From CBDHHC01 sp965263345 (GTDB lineage: Bacteria; Pseudomonadota; Alphaproteobacteria; Rhizobiales; CBDHHC01), in contig CBDHHC010000012.1 of NCBI GenBank assembly GCA_965263345.1, positions 124,001 through 188,000 of the forward strand: 64,000 nt of DNA, read 5' to 3'. Positions 17,636 to 26,991 of the stretch are shown here, one piece after another. Position numbers and translations under genes: made by a program. Each line of letters begins with the position of its first letter. Position 1 is the first letter of the stretch. The notes beneath the pieces are model-generated. The model was not told the origin of the DNA and did no database searches. It saw nothing but the letters and a program-made list of their open reading frames with translations.

Positions 17636-19546
17636 ATGCATACAAAACAGAATACCTCCTCTGATCCTCAAACTCACAAAAGAGAAAAAGGACCAGAGGT
17701 TATTGCTCGCTTCCTAAAAACTTTGCCGCAAAAACCTGGTGTTTATCGAATGATAGATGCAAATGGCAAAGTTCTGTATGTTGGAAAAGCAAAAAACCTT
17801 AAAAAACGCGTCCAAAGTTACACGCGATTGCAAGGCCATACAGTCCGTATCCAAAGGATGATCAGTGCTACAGTTGACATGGAGTTTATCACTACAAGTA
17901 CGGAAGCTGAGGCTTTGTTACTTGAGGCTAACCTCATTAAGAGTTTCAAGCCAATTTATAACGTACTTTTAAGGGATGATAAAAGCTTTCCTTATATTCT
18001 TGTATCACAAGAACATGAGGCTCCACAAATCCTAAAACACAGAGGTAGTCGAAAACCTAAGGGAGAGTATTTTGGACCTTTTGCATCGGCTGGTGCTGTA
18101 AATCGTACTTTGAATACCTTACAAAGGGGCTTTTTATTACGCACTTGTTCTGATTCAATTTATGAAAGTCGAACACGGCCCTGTTTGCTTTACCAAATCA
18201 AAAGATGTTCTGCTCCTTGTACAGGAGAAATTAGTCTTGAAAGCTATCAACAACTTGTCAAAGAGGCGTCAGATTTTCTGCGAGGAAGCAGTGATGTTTT
18301 GCGTAAAAAACTACAAAACATGATGCAAGAAGCTTCAGACTGTCTTGAGTATGAGAAAGCAGCTGAATATCGCAACCGTTTGGCCGCCCTTTCCCAGATT
18401 CAACAGAACCAAGATATCAACATTGAAGGACTTGAAGAAGCGGATATTTTCACCGCTTACCAAGAAGGCGGACAAACTTGTGTACAGGTTTTTTTCTTCC
18501 GGATCGGACAAAACTGGGGAAACCGTGCTTATTTTCCTCGAGCAGATAAGTCTATTGCAACTGAAGATATCCTAGATGCTTTTATCGCACAATTTTATAA
18601 TAATAAGCCAATCCCTCAACTTATATTGTTATCACATCAGATTCCTAGCCTTGAGCTTCTCAGTGAAGCTTTAAGTGAACGATCAAAACAAAAAGTTAAG
18701 ATTCTCATTCCAAAGAGAGGCTCTAAAGCTGAACTTGTTTCTCATGCGTATAGGAATGCAAAAGAGGCCCTTGGTCGAAAGCTCTCTGAGGCTGCATCAC
18801 AAAAGAAATTGCTAGAAGGTTTGTCTAAAGCGTTCAACCTTGAAGAGGCACCCCGGAGAATTGAAGTTTATGATAATAGCCACATACAAGGAACTAACGC
18901 AGTTGGAGCAATGATCGTTGCTACACAAGATGGATTTAATAAAAACCAATATAGAAAGTTTAACATTAAATCTTCTAATCTTACTCCTGGTGATGACTAT
19001 GGGATGATGAGAGAAGTGCTTATGAGACGATTTAAGCGCCTCCTTAATGAACATGGTTCAAATGAAAATTTAGACTCTGAAACCTTCTCTGCATGGCCTG
19101 ACCTGATTATTATTGATGGTGGAAAGGGGCAACTTTCTGCAGCTATAAGCGTACTTGAAGATTTGGGCCTTGAAGACTTTCCTGTCGTTAGTATTGCAAA
19201 AGGTCCAGATCGTAATGCAGGCCGCGAGCATTTTTATCAGCCTAATCGCGACGGCTTTATGTTAGAATCGAAAGACCCGGTACTTTACTTTATTCAGAGA
19301 TTAAGAGATGAAGCACACAGGTTTGCGATAGGTTCCCACCGTGCACGCAGAAAAAAAACAATCTCCTCCAATCCTCTTGATGATATCCAAGGTATAGGCC
19401 CAGCTAGGAAAAAGGCTTTGCTGCAATATTTTGGATCTGCAAAAGCTGTTAGCCAAGCAGGTATTACTGATTTGCAAAATGTTGAAGGTATCAGTAAGAA
19501 TACTGCCGAGATTATATATAACTTTTTTCATGAAACAGATGGTTGA
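17636..19546 (+). CDS. uvrC: UvrABC excinuclease subunit C
   Basis: A 636-residue protein of normal length. The N-terminal GIY-YIG nuclease starts PGVYRMIDANGKVLYVGKA. A cysteine cluster follows (RTCSDS, RPCLLYQIKRCSAPC), then the UVR motif (QEASDCLEYEKAAEYRNRL) that binds UvrB. The RNase H-like second nuclease (YDNSHIQGTNAVGAMIV) and two C-terminal helix-hairpin-helix motifs (IQGIGPARKKALL, VEGISKNTAEII) are also present. It makes both incisions in nucleotide excision repair. pgsA follows 36 bp later, a common alphaproteobacterial arrangement. Confidence 0.97.
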   Translation: MHTKQNTSSDPQTHKREKGPEVIARFLKTLPQKPGVYRMIDANGKVLYVGKAKNLKKRVQSYTRLQGHTVRIQRMISATVDMEFITTSTEAEALLLEANLIKSFKPIYNVLLRDDKSFPYILVSQEHEAPQILKHRGSRKPKGEYFGPFASAGAVNRTLNTLQRGFLLRTCSDSIYESRTRPCLLYQIKRCSAPCTGEISLESYQQLVKEASDFLRGSSDVLRKKLQNMMQEASDCLEYEKAAEYRNRLAALSQIQQNQDINIEGLEEADIFTAYQEGGQTCVQVFFFRIGQNWGNRAYFPRADKSIATEDILDAFIAQFYNNKPIPQLILLSHQIPSLELLSEALSERSKQKVKILIPKRGSKAELVSHAYRNAKEALGRKLSEAASQKKLLEGLSKAFNLEEAPRRIEVYDNSHIQGTNAVGAMIVATQDGFNKNQYRKFNIKSSNLTPGDDYGMMREVLMRRFKRLLNEHGSNENLDSETFSAWPDLIIIDGGKGQLSAAISVLEDLGLEDFPVVSIAKGPDRNAGREHFYQPNRDGFMLESKDPVLYFIQRLRDEAHRFAIGSHRARRKKTISSNPLDDIQGIGPARKKALLQYFGSAKAVSQAGITDLQNVEGISKNTAEIIYNFFHETDG

Positions 19547-19582
19547 GACGGATTTTTGGATATTTCGGAAGAAGGATAATTT

Positions 19583-20197
19583 ATGAATAAAAATGCTATG
19601 ACACAAAACTTTTGGTCTATGGCAACGACATTACCTAATCTTCTTACTTATGGCAGAATTATTGCTATACCATTTTTCGTTGGCTGCTTGTGTTTCGGTG
19701 GAGACGTAGGACGATGGTCCGCATTGGCAATTTTTATAGGCGCCAGTCTTACTGACTTTTGGGATGGATATCTTGCTCGTGCCTGGCAGCAAACCTCTCT
19801 TCTTGGACAGATGCTTGATCCAATTGCTGATAAGTTACTTGTCTCTTGTGCTTTGATTGCACTCGTTGCAGATGATACAATTTCTGGTTGGTCAGTTATT
19901 GCTGTGCTTTTGATTATAAGCCGGGAAATATTTATATCTGGGATGCGTGAGTTTCTAGGAAAGTTTTCGTTTACCGTATCTGTATCCTGGATTGCTAAAA
20001 TTAAAACAACGATCCAGATGCTCGCGCTTATATTCTTAATTGCTGGTCCAGCTGGTGACAAATTCTTTGGATGGACATCCTTTAGTGGCATTGCTCTACT
20101 TTGGCTTTCTGCTATTTTAACCGTATATACAGGCTATGACTATTTTCATAAAAGTCTGTCATATATTGCTAATGACGAGACAATTAATAAATCATAG
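19583..20197 (+). CDS. pgsA: CDP-diacylglycerol-glycerol-3-phosphate phosphatidyltransferase
   Basis: A 204-residue membrane enzyme of phosphatidylglycerol synthesis. The CDP-alcohol phosphotransferase motif DxxDGxxARx8GxxxDxxxD is intact from TDFWDGYLARAW through GQMLDPIADK. It has about five membrane helices and starts LPNLLTYGRII, typical for PgsA. It lies between uvrC and moaD on one strand. Confidence 0.95.
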   Translation: MNKNAMTQNFWSMATTLPNLLTYGRIIAIPFFVGCLCFGGDVGRWSALAIFIGASLTDFWDGYLARAWQQTSLLGQMLDPIADKLLVSCALIALVADDTISGWSVIAVLLIISREIFISGMREFLGKFSFTVSVSWIAKIKTTIQMLALIFLIAGPAGDKFFGWTSFSGIALLWLSAILTVYTGYDYFHKSLSYIANDETINKS

Positions 20198-20211
20198 GTG
20201 CACCAGATCAT

Positions 20212-20463
20212 ATGAAAATTCTTTACTTTGCTTGGGTCCGAGAGAAAGTTGGTATTGGTTCTGAAGAGGTTAACCTACCTGATGATGTGCAGAATATTTC
20301 TGATGTTATTAACTGGCTGATAACCAGAGGCCCAGAATTTTCAGAAGCGTTTAAAGATCGCAAGGTCATTAGAGCGGCTATAAATCAAAGCCATGTTAAA
20401 CATGATGCGTTGATTGAGGGTGCTCAAGAAATTGCTTTTTTTCCACCTGTTACTGGGGGATAA
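20212..20463 (+). CDS. moaD: Molybdopterin synthase small subunit MoaD
   Basis: An 83-residue ubiquitin-like protein beginning MKILYFAWVREKVGIG and ending VTGG. The C-terminal Gly-Gly is the site that is thiocarboxylated to donate sulfur to precursor Z. Length and ending are typical. It is 14 bp after pgsA and 2 bp before moaE, so the subunits are co-translated. Confidence 0.95.
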   Translation: MKILYFAWVREKVGIGSEEVNLPDDVQNISDVINWLITRGPEFSEAFKDRKVIRAAINQSHVKHDALIEGAQEIAFFPPVTGG

Positions 20464-20465
20464 TA

Positions 20466-20915
20466 ATGATTTTTGTACAAAAAGAAGATTTTGATATTGG
20501 CCATGAAATCCAGAAACTACGAGCTGACAGAAACGATATTGGAGCGTTAGTAAGTTTTACTGGTCTTGTCCGTGATATGGCACAGGGCAGTGATGTTACT
20601 CAGATGGTTCTTGAACATTACCCTGGTATGACAGAGAAGGCTCTATCAGATTTGGAAGATCAATCACGCGCACGTTGGCCAATTACAGATTGCTTAATCA
20701 TTCATCGTTATGGCACCCTAAAAGCGGGGGAAAATATTGTGCTTGTTGTAACTGCTTCTGCTCATCGTCAAGCCGCATTTGACGCTGCCATTTTTCTTAT
20801 GGATACTCTAAAAACAAGCGCTCCATTCTGGAAGAAAGAGATCGGTACAAATAGCACAAATTGGGTTTCTGCTAAAACCGATGATGATAAACAAGCCGAA
20901 CGTTGGAACCAATAG
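20466..20915 (+). CDS. moaE: Molybdopterin synthase catalytic subunit MoaE
   Basis: A 149-residue protein that forms molybdopterin from precursor Z with MoaD. Conserved features include GALVSFTGLVRD, LEHYPGMTEKAL, IIHRYGTLKAGENIVLV, SAHRQAAFDA and the active-site Lys in FWKKE. The Arg and Lys that hold the substrate are present. It ends a probable uvrC-pgsA-moaD-moaE transcription unit. Confidence 0.96.
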   Translation: MIFVQKEDFDIGHEIQKLRADRNDIGALVSFTGLVRDMAQGSDVTQMVLEHYPGMTEKALSDLEDQSRARWPITDCLIIHRYGTLKAGENIVLVVTASAHRQAAFDAAIFLMDTLKTSAPFWKKEIGTNSTNWVSAKTDDDKQAERWNQ

Positions 20916-21081
20916 TATTCCACCTATGAAATACTAATTAACCTCACAGTATTTTTAAAATAAGATAATATGTTAAATTGCTTTATACTTCATTCAATTG
21001 ACATATTTATTTCACACCTCTGTAACAGATACTTCCTAACCTAAACCTTTAAGATTAAATATAATATAGAGGGAAGGTCAC

Positions 21082-22581
21082 ATGAACCGGATCATTTTTA
21101 GTTTATTATTTTTTGTTTTAAGCACGTATATCAGTATAGCTGATAATAAGAAAGGTCCAAGTGCAACTCATGGTGTTGCAACTGGTGAAGTTACACAGAA
21201 TAGTGCCATAATCTGGTCACGCACAAACAAAGCAAGTAAAATGTTTGTAAAAATTGATTCTGATTATGACGGTGAAATCAAAAGTGTCAATGTCAAAGCC
21301 TCTAATGACTACACAGGCAAAATCAGGTTTCGTAACCTTAAACCGGAAACAAAATATTCATATAAAGTTTGGTTTGAAGATAAAAATGGGCGCTTAGGAA
21401 AAATCACCGAAGGGCAATTCCAAACAGCTCCAAGACCTAAGGAAACGGCTGCCGTAAAAATTACTTGGTCGGGTGATTTTGCTGGACAAAATGTATGCCG
21501 AGATGCAAAGGAGGGGTTTCCAATTTTTCAATCCATCGTCGAAGAAAAATCTGATATTTTTATCGGTCTTGGAGATATGATTTATGCAGATAACCTCTGT
21601 GAAGCTGTTGGTCGTTATGGCAATCAACAAGTTCCAGGCGATTTTGTTCAGTCTTTTGATTTAAAAAATTTCTGGGCCCATTGGCGCTATAATCGTGAAG
21701 ATGCAGCCTTTAAACAACTGCTTTCAAGGACACCTTACATTGGCATATGGGATGACCATGAAGTGGTCAATGACTTTGGCCCTCTTGCAGATACACGTGA
21801 TACAGCACCTTATGTTGCTGGAGCTTCTTTGTTACCCATTGGATTAAAAGCATTTCTCGATTATAACCCAATAATTCCTCGTAGAAATACGCCTAACCGT
21901 CTATATCGCAATATTCGTTGGGGGAAGCATGCTGAATTGTTTGTTTTAGGCACACGCCAATATCGTGATGCAAACCTTGCCGCAGATAAGCCTGGTGAAG
22001 CAAAAACTATGCTTGGGCGAGAACAGCTGAGTTGGTTAAAAGAGAAGCTTAAAGCCTCAACAGCGACTTGGAAAATAATTGTTTCAAGTGTACCAATCTC
22101 AATTCCTACAGGTTTTCCTCAAAATCTCGGACGAGATGGTTGGGCTAATTTTGATGAGAATACTAACCCAACTATTGATGGTATACCACAATCTAATACA
22201 GGTTTTGAGCAAGAACTTATTGATATATTGAAGACATTACGTGATGAAAAAGCCAATACCCTTTTTATCACAACTGATGTTCATTTTGCCGAAGTTTTTC
22301 GTTATACTCCATTTTCTCAAACTCCTGATTTTAAAGTTCACGAAGTTGTAATTGGCCCCGGGAATGCTGGTATTTTTCCAAATCGAGATTTTGATAAAAC
22401 GCTTGGGACAGAGTCGTTATTTTTCTTTGGGCCAAATACTGCAGGCGATGTTACCAGTTGGGAAGAGGCAAAACGTTGGTTCAATTATGGTTCTATCGAA
22501 ATTGATGAATCTGGAAAGTTAAGAGCACAAGTGAAAGATACGAACGGTGTTTCTCAATATACGCTTGTGCTTAACCCATAA
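21082..22581 (+). CDS. Alkaline phosphatase D family protein (PhoD-like)
   Basis: A 499-residue exported phosphodiesterase/phosphatase. The signal peptide covers about residues 1-20. A fibronectin-like N-terminal domain (ATGEVTQNSAIIWSRTN, GKIRFRNLKPETKYSY) precedes the metallophosphatase domain. The latter shows WSGDFAG, IGLGDMIYADN, GIWDDHEVVNDFG and TTDVHFAEVF, the metal ligands of the PhoD group. There is no twin-arginine motif, so export seems Sec-dependent, unlike classical Bacillus PhoD. It is monocistronic, with its own terminator. Confidence 0.9.
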   Translation: MNRIIFSLLFFVLSTYISIADNKKGPSATHGVATGEVTQNSAIIWSRTNKASKMFVKIDSDYDGEIKSVNVKASNDYTGKIRFRNLKPETKYSYKVWFEDKNGRLGKITEGQFQTAPRPKETAAVKITWSGDFAGQNVCRDAKEGFPIFQSIVEEKSDIFIGLGDMIYADNLCEAVGRYGNQQVPGDFVQSFDLKNFWAHWRYNREDAAFKQLLSRTPYIGIWDDHEVVNDFGPLADTRDTAPYVAGASLLPIGLKAFLDYNPIIPRRNTPNRLYRNIRWGKHAELFVLGTRQYRDANLAADKPGEAKTMLGREQLSWLKEKLKASTATWKIIVSSVPISIPTGFPQNLGRDGWANFDENTNPTIDGIPQSNTGFEQELIDILKTLRDEKANTLFITTDVHFAEVFRYTPFSQTPDFKVHEVVIGPGNAGIFPNRDFDKTLGTESLFFFGPNTAGDVTSWEEAKRWFNYGSIEIDESGKLRAQVKDTNGVSQYTLVLNP

Positions 22582-22604
22582 TTTTATTGCCTAATGATTT
22601 ACTT

Positions 22605-22631
22605 CAGCCAGGTTTTTCCTGGCTGTTTTTT
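22605..22631 (+). terminator. Rho-independent terminator after the PhoD-like gene
   Basis: A perfect 8-bp stem (CAGCCAGG at 22605-22612, CCTGGCTG at 22618-22625) with a T5 loop is followed by six T. Confidence 0.93.
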
Positions 22632-22724
22632 ACATGTAAAAAATAATTTTTTTCTATTTTCTTGCAATTATTTTTATTTGGCGTTCTATTCATTAAATCG
22701 TTTATGATTATCAGGATATGAATT

Positions 22725-23138
22725 ATGCGCTCTTTATTTCACCTAGCTTTTCACGTTCACGACCTATCTGAAGCTCGTCATTTTTATGGTGAAATTCTAG
22801 GTTGCAAAGAAGGCAGATATACAAACAATTGGGTGGACTTTGATTTTTTTGGACATCAGCTATCGCTTCACATAGGAGAACCGTTTAAGACAACACAGAC
22901 TGGCCATGTTGGCAATCATATTGTATCAATGCCTCATTTTGGTGTGTTGCTTGAGCTTAATGAATGGAATGCATTGGTTGAAAAACTGCGAGCACATAAT
23001 ATAGAATTTGAGCTAGCGCCTACAGTACGTTTTAAAGGAGAGCCAGGAGAACAATGGACGATGTTTTTCACAGATCCCTCTGGCAATCCAATAGAAGTCA
23101 AAGGCTTGAACAACCTAGATGAAGCATTTGCTAAATAA
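22725..23138 (+). CDS. VOC family protein (glyoxalase/dioxygenase-like)
   Basis: A 137-residue vicinal-oxygen-chelate protein. The first beta-alpha-beta-beta-beta module starts LFHLAFHVHDLSEARHFYGE with the first metal His. The second carries HFGVLLELNEWNALVEKL and ends in FTDPSGNPIEVKG, where Glu is the usual last metal ligand. The substrate is unknown; extradiol dioxygenase-like homologues of this size are common in proteobacteria. It is convergent with ilvE, 30 bp away. Confidence 0.88.
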   Translation: MRSLFHLAFHVHDLSEARHFYGEILGCKEGRYTNNWVDFDFFGHQLSLHIGEPFKTTQTGHVGNHIVSMPHFGVLLELNEWNALVEKLRAHNIEFELAPTVRFKGEPGEQWTMFFTDPSGNPIEVKGLNNLDEAFAK

Positions 23139-23168
23139 TCTATTTAAACTCATACTTTATAAAGTTTT

Positions 23169-24047
23169 TTATTTTGGTAAAACTTCATTTGAATAATCTG
23201 TCATCAAAGTTTCTATAATTTCTCCAACATGGAAAGTATCATTGCCAATTTGTGATACTGGTGTTACTTCCGCTGCGGTTCCGGTTAAAAAACACTGTTC
23301 GAAACCTTCTAATTCTTCTGGCAAGATTGTTCTTTCAACCACTTGCAATCCACGTTTGCGCGCTAAATCGATGACCGTTCTTCTGGTAATTCCATCCAAG
23401 AAGCAATCTGGTGTTGGTGTATAAATCACATCGTCTTTTATGAAGAATATATTAGCCCCTGTACACTCAGCAACATGTCCTCTCCAATCTAACATCATGG
23501 CATCTGCAAAACCCAAGCTCTCTGCACGATGTTTTTCAATTGTACAGATCATATAAAGCCCTGATGCTTTTGCTTTGGCTGGTATTGTCGCCGGATCAGG
23601 TCGACGATAATTTGCCAAGGCCACCTTGATGCCTTTTAAGCGTTCAGCTGGATCAAAGTATGACCCCCATTCCCATGCTGCAATTGCGAGATGAATTTTT
23701 GTTTCTTTTGCAGAAATCCCCATTTGTTCACTACCACGCCAAGCTATTGGTCGTACATAACCATCTGTAATGCCTTGCACTTTGATAACATCACGGCAAG
23801 CTTGGTCAATTTCTTCAATAGAATATGGAATTTCATAATCCAACATATGGGCAGAATCATGCAAACGCTGAGTGTGTTCAGTTAACTTGAAGATTTCTCC
23901 GCCATAGACTCTTTCTCCTTCAAACACGCTACTACCATAATGTAAAGCATGCGTTAGAAGATGAATATTTGCTTCTCTCCAATCGATGAGTTCGCCATTC
24001 ATCCAAATATAACCATCACGATTATCGAAAGTATTATTTGCGGCCAT
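23169..24047 (-). CDS. ilvE: Branched-chain amino acid aminotransferase
   Basis: A 292-residue class IV PLP aminotransferase catalysing the last step of Val, Leu and Ile synthesis. The PLP Lys is Lys160 in AKAKASGLYM, aligned with TAKAGGNYLS of E. coli IlvE. HALHYGSSVFEGERVY, AECTGANIFFI, DGITRRTVIDLA and FLTGTAAEVTPV are the family motifs. The gene diverges from the MarR-response regulator-kinase operon, as in many alphaproteobacteria. Confidence 0.95.
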   Translation of the reverse strand: MAANNTFDNRDGYIWMNGELIDWREANIHLLTHALHYGSSVFEGERVYGGEIFKLTEHTQRLHDSAHMLDYEIPYSIEEIDQACRDVIKVQGITDGYVRPIAWRGSEQMGISAKETKIHLAIAAWEWGSYFDPAERLKGIKVALANYRRPDPATIPAKAKASGLYMICTIEKHRAESLGFADAMMLDWRGHVAECTGANIFFIKDDVIYTPTPDCFLDGITRRTVIDLARKRGLQVVERTILPEELEGFEQCFLTGTAAEVTPVSQIGNDTFHVGEIIETLMTDYSNEVLPK

Positions 24048-24256
24048 ATTAAATTCCTCCGCTGATCTCGCATATCTTGCAAATACTGTTATACATCATA
24101 TATTTAGATCAGTTCATTTTTTATCGTCAAATGATCAAAATAGTATTTGTGTATTTATTTTTTGAAACTCTTAATAATGAAAAGAGGTTTTCTCATTTTC
24201 TCTAATGAGCACTTGAATTAATAAAACACTTATCAATAACCCAAAAATATGTCAAC

Positions 24257-24829
24257 ATGGCTGACCTAAATCCGAATTTAAATATTTGTTTATCAAATAA
24301 ACTAGAACATGAGCTTAAAACTATGCGACTTTCAGAGGCTCAAGCCTTACCTGTTGATGATAATCTCATTCCTTTTGTGGAACTGCTTTTTTTCGCCTAT
24401 AGAGACTTTATTTCAGATCCTGATGAGATTTTAAGTAAATATAATTTCGGAAGAGCTCATCATAGAGTTCTACATTTTGTCAATCAAGACCCTGGTTTGA
24501 GAGTTGCAGATCTGTTGCAAATTCTAAAAATAACCAAACAAAGTCTCTCTAGGGTTCTTAAGCAACTTATCGACGAGGATTTTATTCGACAAGAGACGGG
24601 GGCTTCTGACCGAAGGGAAAGACGTTTATATACCACCGATAAAGGGAAACAACTTGCAGAAAGTTTGATTGCCCCACAAATTAATAGAATTAAAAGTTCT
24701 TTAAAACGCATATCGGCAGATGACCAAAAACAAATAATCCAGTTTTTATATGCCATGATTGAAGATCAGGATGATAAAATTACAGCAGGGCGTTTGCAAA
24801 AGTTTATTAAACAGTCTTATGAAGGGTAA
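24257..24829 (+). CDS. MarR family transcriptional regulator (PetP-like)
   Basis: A 190-residue winged-helix protein. An extended N-terminus (about 50 residues) precedes the helix-turn-helix region (LRVADLLQILKITKQSLSRVLKQL) and the wing with DRRERRLYTTDKG. Its place directly before an OmpR-type response regulator and opposite ilvE matches the petP-petR arrangement of Rhodobacter, where the pair is needed for cytochrome bc1. The assignment to PetP is by context. It ends 6 bp before the response regulator start. Confidence 0.88.
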   Translation: MADLNPNLNICLSNKLEHELKTMRLSEAQALPVDDNLIPFVELLFFAYRDFISDPDEILSKYNFGRAHHRVLHFVNQDPGLRVADLLQILKITKQSLSRVLKQLIDEDFIRQETGASDRRERRLYTTDKGKQLAESLIAPQINRIKSSLKRISADDQKQIIQFLYAMIEDQDDKITAGRLQKFIKQSYEG

Positions 24830-24835
24830 AATTTG

Positions 24836-25540
24836 ATGAATGATACAAGTATAGAAAAACTTTCGGATGACTCCCCTCATATCCTTATTGTTGATGATGA
24901 TCAACGCATACGTGACCTTATGGGAAAATTCTTAGGTGATAATGGTTTTCGTGTCAGTACTGCCAAAGATGCGCAAAATGCTCGTGCTACAATGAACGGA
25001 CTTACATTTGACCTTATTATACTTGATGTCATGATGCCTGGTGAGACAGGTCTTGAACTTGCACAAGACCTTAAATCTAAAATGAATATTCCCATTATCC
25101 TACTGACAGCTTTAGGAGAAGCGGAAAATCGTGTGAAAGGTCTAGAAGTGGGCGTTGATGATTATGTCCCAAAGCCACCAGAGCCACGCGAGCTCCTATT
25201 ACGTATTAATAATATTCTTAAAAGAAATAACAGCAATGCAAATATGCCCGTTGAAATATATATGGGAGAATATGTTTTCAATATTGAGCGTGGAGAGTTA
25301 CGTAAAAATGGAGAAATCATTAAACTTACAGAAAGAGAAAAAGATTTATTAAGACAGTTTGCCTTACGAAAAGGCGAACCTATTACCAGAGAAGAGTTAG
25401 CAATGCTAGGTGAAAACGGTTCTGAAAGAGCTGTAGATGTGCAGATTAACCGTTTGCGCCAAAAAATTGAAATTGATCCCTCCAATCCATTATATTTGCA
25501 AACTGTTCGAGGCAAGGGGTATAAGTTACATATCGACTAG
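24836..25540 (+). CDS. OmpR family response regulator (PetR-like)
   Basis: A 234-residue regulator; I use the ATG at 24836 rather than the TTG just before it. The receiver domain has the acidic pair in IVDDDQRI, the phosphorylated Asp in LIILDVMMPGETG and the Lys in YVPKPPEPREL. The C-terminal winged helix is of OmpR type (LTEREKDLLRQFA, ERAVDVQINRLRQKIE, RGKGYKL). It is translated just after the MarR gene and just before a histidine kinase, so the three probably form one signalling unit. Confidence 0.93.
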   Translation: MNDTSIEKLSDDSPHILIVDDDQRIRDLMGKFLGDNGFRVSTAKDAQNARATMNGLTFDLIILDVMMPGETGLELAQDLKSKMNIPIILLTALGEAENRVKGLEVGVDDYVPKPPEPRELLLRINNILKRNNSNANMPVEIYMGEYVFNIERGELRKNGEIIKLTEREKDLLRQFALRKGEPITREELAMLGENGSERAVDVQINRLRQKIEIDPSNPLYLQTVRGKGYKLHID

Positions 25541-25616
25541 ACAAGGTTGCAAACAGGTGGCTTTTCATAGGAAAACACATCAAAATAAGCGCAAAGGCTT
25601 TATTTTTATAAGAAAA

Positions 25617-26954
25617 ATGAGAAAGAAACTCGATAATTTTCTTTCACACTTTCTGCCTAAAGGGCTCTATGCACGAACCCTGATAATTATTATTGCGCCT
25701 ATTATTCTATTACAATCTGTGCTTGCTTTTGTATTTATGGAAAGACACTGGGCACGGGTTACTCACAGATTGTCAACCGCTACCTCCCAAGATATCTCAA
25801 TGCTTGTATCCCTTTACGAGAAATCTCGAAAAACACACAAAGAGCGGATCCAGCTGGTGCAGATGGCACGAGAAAATTTAGGACTCTCTTTACGATTTTT
25901 ACCTCAGGGTGATCTGCCGCCCAAAAAACCAACACCATTTTTTGATCTCATTCATAAAACCTTGTCAGGAGAATTATCAGAACGCATTCAATATCCTTTT
26001 TGGATTGATACGGTTGCCCATTCTCGTTATGTGGAGGTTCGTATTAAGCTTGCTGATGCGATTCTTGGTGTCATTGTCTTACGTAGTCAAACACACGCTT
26101 CCAATTCTCATATTTTTATTGTTTGGATGTTAGGAACATCACTTGTTCTGGTCCTAATTGCAATTCTCTTTATGAGAAATCAGATACGCCCAATTCTTAG
26201 ACTCGCAGACGCGGCCAAAGAATTTGGAATGGGGCGCCCTGTCCCTGAAGACTTTAAAGCATCTGGAGCGCGGGAAGTTAGAGAGGCAACAGATTCTTTT
26301 TTAGATATGCGTGATAGAATTGAACGGCATGTTGAACAACGAACTGTTATGCTTGCTGGTGTTAGCCATGACTTACGAACGATTTTAACTCGCTTTAAAT
26401 TTCAGCTTGCAATGATTCCTACTACTTGTGAAACTGAGGCCCTAAAATCTGATGCACAAGAAATGCAACATATGCTTGAAGATTACCTCGCGTTTACGAG
26501 AGGTGATAATGGAGAGAAAAGTACCCAAACTGATTTAATCTTACTTTTTGAAGAAATCTGTGCGGATGCAAAAAACCTAAACCTCGTTATTATTAGTAAT
26601 TATGATGATGGTGAACTTATCATACCATTACGCCGCAATGGCTTTAAACGTGCACTTATGAATTTGATTACAAACGCAGCGAGATACGCCAAGACGGTTT
26701 CCCTTGACGTTGAAATTAATAATATGTGGCTAACGATTTATGTAGAGGATGATGGTCCTGGTATTGAAGAAGATAAACGTGAAGATGTCTTTCGACCATT
26801 TTTTCGTATTGACAGTTCTAGAAACCAGGATGTTGGAAATACTGGATTAGGACTTTCTATCACAAGGGATATTGTGCAGGCCCATGGTGGCAATATTAAT
26901 CTTTATGACAGTGCAATGGGTGGACTCAAGGTTGTTATTAAACTCCCCGTTTAA
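25617..26954 (+). CDS. Membrane sensor histidine kinase
   Basis: Starting at the ATG at 25617 gives 445 residues; the open frame extends upstream into the regulator gene but that part looks non-coding. There are two membrane helices (about 20-42 and 170-190) with a periplasmic region of about 125 residues between them, then a HAMP linker (RPILRLADAAKEFGMGR). Kinase motifs: H-box GVSHDLRTILTRFKFQL, N-box LMNLITNAARYAK, G1 VEDDGPGIEE, and NTGLGLSITRDIVQAHGG. The likely partner is the adjacent OmpR-type regulator. The signal is unknown. Confidence 0.92.
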   Translation: MRKKLDNFLSHFLPKGLYARTLIIIIAPIILLQSVLAFVFMERHWARVTHRLSTATSQDISMLVSLYEKSRKTHKERIQLVQMARENLGLSLRFLPQGDLPPKKPTPFFDLIHKTLSGELSERIQYPFWIDTVAHSRYVEVRIKLADAILGVIVLRSQTHASNSHIFIVWMLGTSLVLVLIAILFMRNQIRPILRLADAAKEFGMGRPVPEDFKASGAREVREATDSFLDMRDRIERHVEQRTVMLAGVSHDLRTILTRFKFQLAMIPTTCETEALKSDAQEMQHMLEDYLAFTRGDNGEKSTQTDLILLFEEICADAKNLNLVIISNYDDGELIIPLRRNGFKRALMNLITNAARYAKTVSLDVEINNMWLTIYVEDDGPGIEEDKREDVFRPFFRIDSSRNQDVGNTGLGLSITRDIVQAHGGNINLYDSAMGGLKVVIKLPV

Positions 26955-26991
26955 TTCCTATATAATAATGTTTCTAACCCTATTTCTTTTC